In this document: one piece after another, positions 1-8,069 of the stretch
How positions within the stretch are numbered: the first letter of the stretch is position 1
Layout: each line of letters begins with the position of its first letter
Assembly: GCA_004020315.1 (NCBI GenBank)
Contig: SAQG01000008.1
Coordinates: forward strand, 1-64,000
Length of the DNA: 64,000 nt
Reading direction: 5' to 3'
Source: Mesorhizobium sp.
GTDB taxonomy: Bacteria > Pseudomonadota > Alphaproteobacteria > Rhizobiales > Rhizobiaceae
Notes under the pieces: model-generated
Told to the model about the DNA's origin: nothing
Database searches by the model: none
The model's input: only the letters and a program-made list of their open reading frames with translations
Translations under genes and position numbers: made by a program

Positions 1-1
1 C

Positions 2-73
2 GTCGACCAGATTGAAGCCGGCGCTTGCGACTTCTGTGGCGGACCCGCCTGCTGCGAAATGAAGTGCCATTGA
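2..73 (+). CDS. possible 3' end of an unidentified gene
   Basis: The first bases are open in the frame that ends with TGA at 71-73, giving a cysteine-rich tail (ending GGPACCEMKCH) of 23 residues. A second frame is open only to position 60. There is too little sequence to assign a family, and this may not be a gene at all. Confidence 0.22.
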   Translation, partial: VDQIEAGACDFCGGPACCEMKCH

Positions 74-1229
74 GAATCCTTTTTTCTCAGCGCCCCGCGG
101 TGCCTGCCTACTCGACGGCGTATATTAGCGCCAAATCACATACCTGCGCCCTCTGATAGATTCGTTGATCGCTAGGTGGGAGGCTGCGCAAAACGAAAAA
201 AATTACCTGCGATTTACGGAACAGTTGAAGCAAAATATGCATCGCTGTGGATCACAGTCGTGAATAATATTTCATAATCTCGCATGTTTTCTAACCGTCC
301 ACACGTTAAAGTGTGAAAATAGTTCAACCTTACTATCGGTCATGCTTACGGTTCGACTTTTATTAAAATTCAAGCCATGTCGAAGCTTGAATGGTGGATG
401 AAAGAGGCTTTTCCGTACTGATGCCATGGAAGGGCTTCGGAAAGATTGATAGTTAAGTTTCTATAGACTAGAAGCACAAAAGAAAACTACGACCAGTGGC
501 CAAAGAAACATCTTTTCTGCACAATATGAATTTTCCCGCTGGCAAACCTGGTCAACGTTAAGCTAGATGTTGAACCAGATCATCTCCCCTACTGTCGAAA
601 ACCAAATTTGTTGTGGACAGACAGTGGACAGATGCTCGCTCACAACCTTGTAACATCGACAACTGAGGGCACGGCGTCGGAAATGGACAAGTTTGGCTCC
701 GCAGAGGGCCAGTTGTGACTGAGATGCAGTTCAACCTCCCACCGAGGCGTCGTATCGCCATCGGGAAAATGTTCAGACAGGCACAGCACCAGCTCAGACC
801 GAGATCCGAGGAAGCATCGGTGCGCCGACGACGGAACAAGATACGGTAGAGGCGCAGTTTCGGTCGCCGCGCCAGTTGGCTCGTCCGCAAGCTTCCTCAA
901 CGTCGCGGCACAATTGATCCGCCACGCCCGTCGCTCCACACCTGATGCTCGTCGAGGAGGCCCACCATACAGCCTCGGTACCACACCCGTGCAGGCCCTT
1001 GGCGTGGATTGCCTCGCCAAGCCGGCAGACTCAATTGCCTGATGCTCGCAACACCTTGATCCAAATGCGGTTTGCCTCATTCAAACAGACGAGGACAGTA
1101 TGCAAGCCTGCCCTTACCGTGACTTGGCATCCATACGCGCAGAAGAAGCGAAACCCAGATCATGAAGGCAGAGTCAAAAGCCGGCCACTTCCCGCGATTT
1201 GGGGACAGCACATGGTCGGGAGAGGCAGG
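74..1229. other. gene-poor leader before the polysaccharide locus
   Basis: No convincing gene is seen here. Bases from about 160 to 560 are clearly AT-richer than the rest of the window and look like a regulatory or acquired segment. The reading frames on both strands between about 560 and 1200 give Arg/Ser/Pro-rich translations with no recognisable motif, which is typical of random GC-rich DNA. The frame of the first glycosyltransferase stays open back to 945, but that extension does not resemble the family. Confidence 0.5.
245..315. promoter_or_regulatory. two short dyads in the AT-rich leader
   Basis: Positions 245-257 form a CTGTG-GAT-CACAG dyad and positions 300-315 a CACAC-N6-GTGTG dyad. 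Both lie in the AT-rich stretch upstream of the plus-strand exopolysaccharide genes. They could be operators of a polysaccharide regulator, but short dyads like these also arise by chance. No -35/-10 pair could be fixed with confidence. Confidence 0.25.
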
Positions 1230-2456
1230 ATGAACCCGCATCTGGTGTGTGTGGGAGGCGAGGATCACGCCTTGAGAATTCCGTTCCTGATGTCGCTGCG
1301 CAAAAGGGGTTTTCGGGTCACTGCCGTCTCGAGTGGCAGTGAAACCGCGTTTTTGCGACATGGCATTCCGCATCGCCGCTATGGTTTCGACCGATTTGCC
1401 AGTGGCGGCAGCGGGGAATGGGGCGCCATCAGAGCGATTCGAAATCTACTATCGGAACTGCGCCCAGATATTGTCCAAAGCTTCGACACCAAACCGAACC
1501 TGTTGACGCCACTTGCGGTGCGCGGGAAGGTCCCGGTCATTCGCACGATCAATGGTCTGGGCTGGACATTCTCGTCGCTGGAGCCACGGGCTCTGGCCCT
1601 GCGTCCAATCTTTTGCGGACTGCAATGGCTTTCCTCCTTCTGGACGGCTGCGACCGTCTTCCAAAATCGGGACGATCAGGCTTTCTTTGAACGCTATCGA
1701 TTAATCCGGCGCGGCAGCGGGCGGCTGATCCGCAGTTCTGGAATTGACGTCGATGCATTCACCATGGCAAGGCATCTTGCCCCGTCGGCGGCGAAAATGC
1801 GCGAAGAGCTTGGGCTCGAGTCCGCCGAAGTCGTGATTTTTGTCGGCCGGCTGACCCGCCAGAAGGGTATCCCGACACTCCTAAAAGCAGTCCCACGCAT
1901 CCTGTCTGAAAGGCCTGATGCGCGCTTCGTACTGGTTGGCCCATGGGAATCTGAAGGGCCATTTGCCGTCGAAAAATCGGACATCGACCGATATGCCCCC
2001 CATGTCATCGCCTTGGGCCCACGACGCGATGTTCCAGCCCTTCTTGGCATGGCCGATCTGTTCGCCTTTCCGACACAATATCGGGAAGGGATTCCGCGCG
2101 TCCTGCTCGAGGCAGGACTGGCGGGATTGCCTATCGTCGCTTCACGGATGCCTGGCTGCAATGACGTGGTTGAAGACGGATGGAACGGCTATCTCGTCCC
2201 ACCGCACAATGCCGATGGCCTTGCGTCTCGAATAGTAGATGTCCTGTCCGACCGCGATCACGGAAAGATCATGGGCGGTCGTTCCGTCGAACTCGTCCGG
2301 GAGCAGTTCGCGCTGCCGTGGGTAGTCGACCAATATTGCGATCTTTACAAAAATGTCCTTAGCGCCGAATCCCATGGCGGTCTTGCTCGACCGGCGCCAT
2401 CGATCCTGCTTGAAGAGGATGCCGCAAACCGCGGATTGGGTGGAGCGCGCCGATGA
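1230..2456 (+). CDS. GT4 family glycosyltransferase
   Basis: This cytoplasmic glycosyltransferase of 408 residues probably adds a sugar to the lipid-linked repeat unit of an exopolysaccharide. The C-terminal half has the GT4 hallmarks: IFVGRLTRQKG at the start of the donor-binding domain, and EGIPRVLLEAGLAGLPIVAS, the E-x7-E nucleotide-sugar motif. The start at 1230 (MNPHLVCVGG) is preferred because the family fold begins there and a GGAGAGG-like ribosome site precedes it. An ATG at 1212 and further upstream codons are in frame but add non-homologous sequence. The stop overlaps the next start (ATGA at 2453), so the two genes are translationally coupled. Donor and acceptor sugars cannot be read from the sequence. 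Confidence 0.88.
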   Translation: MNPHLVCVGGEDHALRIPFLMSLRKRGFRVTAVSSGSETAFLRHGIPHRRYGFDRFASGGSGEWGAIRAIRNLLSELRPDIVQSFDTKPNLLTPLAVRGKVPVIRTINGLGWTFSSLEPRALALRPIFCGLQWLSSFWTAATVFQNRDDQAFFERYRLIRRGSGRLIRSSGIDVDAFTMARHLAPSAAKMREELGLESAEVVIFVGRLTRQKGIPTLLKAVPRILSERPDARFVLVGPWESEGPFAVEKSDIDRYAPHVIALGPRRDVPALLGMADLFAFPTQYREGIPRVLLEAGLAGLPIVASRMPGCNDVVEDGWNGYLVPPHNADGLASRIVDVLSDRDHGKIMGGRSVELVREQFALPWVVDQYCDLYKNVLSAESHGGLARPAPSILLEEDAANRGLGGARR

Positions 2457-3721
2457 TCCGGAACGCGTTGCTGGCCGGCGGCATTTCGATGGGCTATGCG
2501 GTGCAGATCAGTGTTCCGGGGTTGCCGGTCGGATATACTGAATTGCTCCTCTCGCTTTGGATCATGCTGTCGATCGGGCGAGTAGTCGCCGGCGGTCGGT
2601 TGGAGGCCACGCCGGCCCTGTTCCGTCTTGCGACCTTCTGGCTGATCATGGCGCTTGCTCAGGGGATAGGTGCCCTTGTCGGTTTACTGACCACGACGGT
2701 TCTGGACCTCTCGGGGCCGATTCACGACACAATGGCCTACATGCTGTTGGCCAGCGTCACCTGCCTGGCCGCCGCAGAGCCCGACGCGGGTCGCCAGATG
2801 CGCCGCACTGCCTGGTGGGCGATCGGGATAGTGGATGGTTGCTTTCTCTTTCAGCTGGCGCTTGGGTGGGGTTGGATCCACCAATCCGGGGTCAATCCCT
2901 GGTTTTGGGATCGCTTCACCGGCTGGTCCGAAAATCCGAACCAACTCGCGCTATATTGTGCACTTTTTGGCCCCCTGGCCTTGCATCTTGCGACGACCAC
3001 GAGCAATCCATGGGGGAGACTGTTTGGGTTCAGCAGCCTTGTGCTGACCGTCTATGTCGGAAGGCTGACAAGGAGTGATGCCTATCTTCTTACAAGCGTC
3101 CTGACCTGCCTGATCTTTCTAGGGCTACGGATTCGGACATGGCTCACGACCGGCGACAAGGCCAGCGTTTCCCGGCAAGTCGCCGTCCTCTTGATGGTCG
3201 GCTTCCTTCCCCTGTCGATGTCGATGACGCCCTACGTGCTCAGGGATCTGAGCAGTGTCGAAAATTTCGCCAAGAGCCTGAGCAAGGGGAGGGGCGGCGA
3301 GGAGACCGTCCAAACCGCTGAACTTCGCGTCAAGCTCTGGGGTAATGCAGTCTATAAGGGCGTGACATCCGCGTCTCTTGGCCTTGGTCCCGGTCCGCAT
3401 GTGGACCGCCCCTCCGTCTACTATCGGCAGTTTCTGCCCGAACCTTTCGAGGCCCACAACACGATACTCGATTTGTACACTCAAGGTGGTCTGATTGCGC
3501 TCCTGGCCCTGTTTTGGATCGTCGGCTCGGCCGCCATGTCAGCATGGCGTGCGAAGCTCGACGCGCTTTTTGCGCTGGTGGTGTCGATCATGATCTACGG
3601 GTTTCCGCACCTGATCATCCGCCACCCGATCGTTTGGTTTGGGCTGACCCTCTGCCTTGTTGCCGGAACGCGGCGAGCAGTTTCGGGAACTTCTAGAAAA
3701 ATTTCCAGCGACTTGGGGTGA
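2453..3721 (+). CDS. Wzy-like O-antigen/exopolysaccharide polymerase
   Basis: This is a 422-residue integral membrane protein with about ten hydrophobic segments and a large periplasmic loop at roughly residues 265-345. That loop carries a run of Ser/Arg/Glu (VENFAKSLSKGRGGEE) and the short GLGPGPH and AHNTILDLYTQGG motifs typical of the Wzy_C/O-antigen ligase superfamily. In a Wzx/Wzy locus such a protein polymerises repeat units in the periplasm. A WaaL-type ligase is the alternative, but the presence of a flippase, a co-polymerase and an export protein favours a polymerase. The start overlaps the previous stop by ATGA, and the next gene begins 4 bases after its stop. Confidence 0.8.
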   Translation: MIRNALLAGGISMGYAVQISVPGLPVGYTELLLSLWIMLSIGRVVAGGRLEATPALFRLATFWLIMALAQGIGALVGLLTTTVLDLSGPIHDTMAYMLLASVTCLAAAEPDAGRQMRRTAWWAIGIVDGCFLFQLALGWGWIHQSGVNPWFWDRFTGWSENPNQLALYCALFGPLALHLATTTSNPWGRLFGFSSLVLTVYVGRLTRSDAYLLTSVLTCLIFLGLRIRTWLTTGDKASVSRQVAVLLMVGFLPLSMSMTPYVLRDLSSVENFAKSLSKGRGGEETVQTAELRVKLWGNAVYKGVTSASLGLGPGPHVDRPSVYYRQFLPEPFEAHNTILDLYTQGGLIALLALFWIVGSAAMSAWRAKLDALFALVVSIMIYGFPHLIIRHPIVWFGLTLCLVAGTRRAVSGTSRKISSDLG

Positions 3722-3725
3722 TGGG

Positions 3726-5774
3726 ATGTGTGGGATCGCCGGAATTCTTCTTGCAACCGATGCGGCCAGTGCGAAGCCGCTGAGGGCAATAGCGCCAATG
3801 ACGACAGCCCTTCGTCATCGTGGGCCTGATGGCTACGGCTTCTGGACAGATCGGGAAGCCGGCGTTGCCTTCGGCCACAGGCGTTTGGCCATCGTCGACT
3901 TGTCGGAGGCGGGTCACCAGCCGATGCATTCGGCAACTGGCCGATATGCCATCACCTTCAACGGCGAAATATACAATTTCCACGACCTGCGCCGCGAACT
4001 TGAAGGCGCGGGCCATCGTTTCCGCAGCACCTGCGATACCGAGGTCTTGCTTTGCGCGATCGAGAGTTGGGGGCTCGATGCCGCACTCACGCGCTTCGCC
4101 GGCATGTTCGCTTTTGGATTGTGGGATAAGAAGACAAGGACCCTTCATCTCGCCCGCGACCGAATGGGCAAAAAGCCGCTTTACGTTGCTTCAACACGCG
4201 ATGCGCTCATTTTTGCCTCCGAGTTGAAGGCGATCAACTGCTTTCCAGGTGTCTGTCAGGAACTCGATCTCGATGCCGCCACGACCATGCTGTCGAGGGG
4301 ATGGGTACCGGATGACAAGTGTATCTGGCGAGGCGTATTCAAGCTGCCGCCCGGCTCGGTACTGTCCGTAACGGCCGCAGATTTTGCTGAGGCGCGCAGT
4401 GCCGCGTCCCTTTCGCATCGCATCCGATACTGGTGGTCGCTGGCCGAAACCGCCACGAAAGGTAGGGCGGACCCGATTGTCGGCACTGATGAAGAACTGA
4501 CGAATGAGCTCGATGTCCTGCTTCGACTTGCCGTTCGGGAGCGCATGATCGCTGATGTCCCGTTGGGAGCCTTCCTGTCGGGGGGGATAGACAGTTCGGC
4601 CGTTGTTGCCCTGATGCAGGCGCAGTCGGAGAAGCCTGTGCGCACTTTCACCATAGCTTTCGGAGAGTGCGGGTTTGATGAGGCTCCCCACGCTGCGGAG
4701 GTTGCCCGACATCTGGGCACCGACCATACCGAACTCCACCTTTCTAGCGCGGCCGCGCAAGAGGTCATTCCAGAACTGCCGCAAATTTGGGACGAGCCGT
4801 TCGCCGACGAATCGCAGATACCAACTCTGCTCGTGGCGAGGCTCGCTCGCCAGCACGTTACGGTGGCTCTGACGGGCGACGGTGGCGACGAATGCTTCGC
4901 CGGCTATGCTCGCCACCTCATGGCAGCTCGGGCGAAACGACTGCATAAGGTGCCGTCACCGCTGCGTCAAACACTTGCGGCAGGTGTTGGATTGCTAGCT
5001 CGTGCAGCCCGTCACGATCTCGTCGGCAAGCTGCCGCTTTCTGCGCATGCGCGGCATGCGCTGCGGAGCGACCGGTTGGATCGCCTGACTCGGCTGCTCG
5101 CAGCGGCAGATGAGAACGAATTGTATCAGCGGCTCAGGGGATCATCGACCGAGAACCTCGCCCACCACAAGCCGCCCATATCGGTTCAGGGCGAACCTCC
5201 GTTTGATGATCTGCTGTCCCGTCTCTTGTACGACGACATGGTCGGCTACCTGCCCGGCGACATACTTGTGAAGCTGGATCGCGCCAGCATGGCCGCCAGC
5301 CTCGAGGGGCGATGCCCACTCCTCGACCATCGGGTTGTCGACTTCGCCTGGCGCCTGCCGGCGGACGCAATGGTTCGCCACGGCAGAGGCAAGTGGATCC
5401 TTCGCCAGTTGCTGCATCGGTATGTTCCCGAGCGGCTGATCGACCGGCCGAAGCAAGGTTTCGATGTTCCCATAGCAGTCTGGCTGAGAGGCCCGCTGCG
5501 CATCTGGGCCAGCGATGTTCTCGCCGACATGCGCCTCTCCGGAGACGGGATATTCGACTTTGCAAAGGTCGAGGCGTGCTGGCGAGATCACATAGATGGA
5601 AGGCAGGATCATTCTCGTGATTTGTGGGCGGCGTTGATGTTCCAGGCCTGGCGCAACGAGACCTGTAAGCCACAGGCGCCAGCAACGGAGCTGCGTCCTC
5701 GGCGCAACGAAACCTGTAGGCCAGCGGCGCCAGCAGCGGACCTGCGTGGCGCGTTTGAACTGGCAGGAGGATAA
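3726..5774 (+). CDS. AsnB-type glutamine-hydrolysing amidotransferase
   Basis: This class II glutamine amidotransferase is fused to an asparagine-synthetase domain (682 residues). The start is fixed by MCGIAG, since Cys2 must become the N-terminal nucleophile; the longer upstream frame would bury it. The glutaminase domain covers about residues 1-210 (FNGEIYN, RHRGPDG). The ATP pyrophosphatase loop SGGIDSS lies near residue 284, followed by LTGDGGDECFAGY. In polysaccharide loci, proteins of this family are usually thought to amidate a uronic acid or another carboxylated sugar rather than make asparagine; that is inference here. The gene sits between polymerase and co-polymerase genes. Its C-terminus is extended by a tandem 17-residue repeat (see 5652-5753). 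Confidence 0.88.
   Translation: MCGIAGILLATDAASAKPLRAIAPMTTALRHRGPDGYGFWTDREAGVAFGHRRLAIVDLSEAGHQPMHSATGRYAITFNGEIYNFHDLRRELEGAGHRFRSTCDTEVLLCAIESWGLDAALTRFAGMFAFGLWDKKTRTLHLARDRMGKKPLYVASTRDALIFASELKAINCFPGVCQELDLDAATTMLSRGWVPDDKCIWRGVFKLPPGSVLSVTAADFAEARSAASLSHRIRYWWSLAETATKGRADPIVGTDEELTNELDVLLRLAVRERMIADVPLGAFLSGGIDSSAVVALMQAQSEKPVRTFTIAFGECGFDEAPHAAEVARHLGTDHTELHLSSAAAQEVIPELPQIWDEPFADESQIPTLLVARLARQHVTVALTGDGGDECFAGYARHLMAARAKRLHKVPSPLRQTLAAGVGLLARAARHDLVGKLPLSAHARHALRSDRLDRLTRLLAAADENELYQRLRGSSTENLAHHKPPISVQGEPPFDDLLSRLLYDDMVGYLPGDILVKLDRASMAASLEGRCPLLDHRVVDFAWRLPADAMVRHGRGKWILRQLLHRYVPERLIDRPKQGFDVPIAVWLRGPLRIWASDVLADMRLSGDGIFDFAKVEACWRDHIDGRQDHSRDLWAALMFQAWRNETCKPQAPATELRPRRNETCRPAAPAADLRGAFELAGG
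5652..5753 (+). repeat. in-frame 51-bp tandem duplication at the end of asnB-like gene
   Basis: Two adjacent 51-bp units (5652-5702 and 5703-5753) encode RNETCKPQAPATELRPR and RNETCRPAAPAADLRG-. They are in frame and differ at only a few bases. They lie after the conserved synthetase domain, so the duplication adds a Cys/Pro-containing tail without touching the active site. Confidence 0.85.
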
Positions 5775-5775
5775 G

Positions 5776-7992
5776 ATGGAAGGTTCCATAGTTAGCCGCA
5801 AGCAACTTCCGCGCGCCACTGAGATGCACGTCGGCGCGCGCGAGACCAAGCTGCGCATGAGGCGGCCCCTGCGCGAGCAGATGGACACGCAGACCCCCAT
5901 CCATCAACTCATTACCACCATCGCGAGGAGAAAATGGTTTCTGCTCACTATGGTGGTTCTGGGCGGTGTTTTGGCCGGGCTTGCGGGTTTAGCTATCCCT
6001 GTCGGGTTCGAGGCGACCACGCAAGTTATCCTCGATGCTCCAAACAGGAATGGGCCCGCCGGCGCAGAACCTGCTCCGGAGATGCTGGATGCCAGCATTG
6101 ACGACAATATAACCATGCTCTTGTCGCAAGGACATCTGCGTCGCGTGATGGCAGAGCTGCGCAAGATGGAGGCTGGCGGCACTGCCGAACAAGGTGCCGG
6201 AACTGGAAGTTCTCGTCCCAACCCTGCTGGCAGCGGCCGGCCGATTTTGCGTTCATTTGCAGACGGCCTGCTGGCCGGAATTTGGCCGCAGAGCAAGCCG
6301 GAAGCTGCGGATGCGGCTGAACTAAAGGCGCTGCGCAAGGGCATGAGGGTTGGGCAGGAACTGCGATCGAGAGTTATCAGCATAGGCTTTACCGATCACG
6401 ATCCGACGCGAGCCGCTATGGTGGCCAATACGTTCGCCCGATTGTACATCGACGATCTCGCAATGAGACGCCAGGCAGCGGACAGACTGGAACTCACCTC
6501 GATAGTCGCTGCCTTGCCGGGCGTACAACGCGATCTGGCAGAAGCGACCGATCGCTTGGAAAAGTATCGGCTGAGCCATGGTGCAGTCGACCAAGGCGCT
6601 GCGGACAACGCCGCCAAGGAGACGGCTGAACTCAGCCAGCAGATTTCATTGTCGAAAGCGGATCTCTCTGCCACGGAATCTCGCCTTCAACATATTCAGG
6701 ACCTGCGAAAGGAGGGGGCATCGGTTGCCTCGCTCGCCGAAGCCGTCGGATCACCGGCGCTGGTCGACTTGGCGGCTCGCCAAGCCGGCGACAGGGTAGA
6801 TGAGGATCTGCGCAATGCGATCAACCGCGAGATCGACCAAGGCATTGCTCGTATCGCCGCGGAGGCCAGCATCTACCGTGCCCAGATTGCAGCTCTGGAA
6901 AGTCGCAAGAATGTGCTGGACGCGGTTGTAGCCGATACCGCCGGCCGGCTGTCTGGACTGCGTGCACTCGAGCCGCAGGTCAGTATCTTGACGCAGCGAT
7001 ACAACGACCTTCTGACCCAACAACAGGACTTGATACGGCGCATCGCAACTCCCTCGGCCGGAGTGTCGGTCCTTTCGGCGGCGTGGCCGCCGACGGTTCC
7101 AAAGACCCTGTCGCCGATTTTCCTTGTTCCACCCGGTATGGTCGTGTTTGGGCTTCTTGGCGGGATCTTCGTTGTCGTTCGCGACCGCCTCGATCAGACT
7201 TTGCGGGGCGAGGCCGAAGCTGAAGCAGCGCTCGGGGTTCCGTGCTTGGGCCTGATACCACAAGCTGCCACAATGCACGCCAAACGGCTGAAGCAGCTGG
7301 TTTTAGCCCAGCGGAGGTCCAGATACAGCCGCGCCGTGACGTCCCTGCTTGTCGCCGCAGCGCCCAAGCAAGCGGGGGATCGTTCGTCGCACATCATTCT
7401 CGTAACGTCCAGCGTTCAGGATGATGGCAAGACCGAGCTTGCATGGAGCCTGGCCTTGGCAGCCACCCGGCTGGGGGGGCGAGTGCTTTTCCTCGATCTT
7501 GACCGCACGGGCGCTCGCCTCACGAACGAATTCCTGGATGAATTCACGGCGCTCAAGCCACACAACTTTTTCGGAGACTATGTGAGTGAACGCTGTGCCT
7601 TGCACGATGCAATCGCGGGAATGCCTGAAATCGGAATCGACTTCATGGCTCTCGCACCGTCGGAGGATCTGCTGGCGTTGCTATCCACTGTCGACAGTTC
7701 CCTGTTCACAGATGAGCTGCACTCGACTTACGGCGTCGTCATCATAAATGGACCGCTGGGACTTGGAGGGCCGGAGGCGGGGCTTCTGACGGGCTGGGCT
7801 GATGCGGTTCTTTTCGCCATTCGGTGGGGCAGGACGCGACGCAGTATAGCACGCGGTGTTTTGGAAACGCTTGCGAGCGATGCGTCAGTTTCGGTCCCTG
7901 TGGGGAGCGTTCTCACGCAGGTTAATCTCAAGAAGCACGCCGGCTATCAGTTCGGGGACAGTGCTGATCTTTTGCTTGAGGAACCATCATGA
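5776..7992 (+). CDS. Wzz/Wzc-like polysaccharide co-polymerase
   Basis: This inner-membrane protein of 738 residues controls chain length and export of the polymer. A transmembrane segment near residues 50-75 is followed by a Wzz domain and a long periplasmic coiled-coil stretch (about 215-390). A second membrane segment lies near 450-470, before a cytoplasmic ATPase-like domain. The Walker A-like site is SSVQDDGKTELA and the Walker B-like site is VLFLDLD. The C-terminus lacks the tyrosine cluster of true BY-kinases, so autophosphorylation at a Tyr tail is doubtful. The start at 5776 follows a strong GGAGG site. The stop overlaps a small reading frame starting at 7989. Confidence 0.87.
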   Translation: MEGSIVSRKQLPRATEMHVGARETKLRMRRPLREQMDTQTPIHQLITTIARRKWFLLTMVVLGGVLAGLAGLAIPVGFEATTQVILDAPNRNGPAGAEPAPEMLDASIDDNITMLLSQGHLRRVMAELRKMEAGGTAEQGAGTGSSRPNPAGSGRPILRSFADGLLAGIWPQSKPEAADAAELKALRKGMRVGQELRSRVISIGFTDHDPTRAAMVANTFARLYIDDLAMRRQAADRLELTSIVAALPGVQRDLAEATDRLEKYRLSHGAVDQGAADNAAKETAELSQQISLSKADLSATESRLQHIQDLRKEGASVASLAEAVGSPALVDLAARQAGDRVDEDLRNAINREIDQGIARIAAEASIYRAQIAALESRKNVLDAVVADTAGRLSGLRALEPQVSILTQRYNDLLTQQQDLIRRIATPSAGVSVLSAAWPPTVPKTLSPIFLVPPGMVVFGLLGGIFVVVRDRLDQTLRGEAEAEAALGVPCLGLIPQAATMHAKRLKQLVLAQRRSRYSRAVTSLLVAAAPKQAGDRSSHIILVTSSVQDDGKTELAWSLALAATRLGGRVLFLDLDRTGARLTNEFLDEFTALKPHNFFGDYVSERCALHDAIAGMPEIGIDFMALAPSEDLLALLSTVDSSLFTDELHSTYGVVIINGPLGLGGPEAGLLTGWADAVLFAIRWGRTRRSIARGVLETLASDASVSVPVGSVLTQVNLKKHAGYQFGDSADLLLEEPS

Positions 7993-8069
7993 GCGTCACA
8001 AGCGGACGCCGAAGCAGCGACGGTCGCGGAAATCGCGTGGGTATTGCCACGATCGGATTGGACTCATGA
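7989..8069 (+). CDS. 26-codon linking ORF
   Basis: A 26-residue frame starts with ATGA overlapping the co-polymerase stop and ends with ATGA overlapping the start of the kinase-flippase gene. Without it, 73 bases would separate two genes in an operon where most neighbours touch. The peptide (MSVTSGRRSS...) is basic and resembles no known family. It may be a translational relay, or the last trace of a lost gene. Nothing shows that the peptide itself has a function. Confidence 0.4.
   Translation: MSVTSGRRSSDGRGNRVGIATIGLDS

Noticed and set aside
558..1080. Overlapping minus-strand reading frames of 110 and 146 codons
   Set aside because: Arg/Ser/Cys/Pro-rich translations, no motif, no ribosome site; typical of chance openness in GC-rich DNA.
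945..1229. Upstream extension of the first glycosyltransferase
   Set aside because: The added residues do not resemble the family and the best ribosome site lies before 1230.
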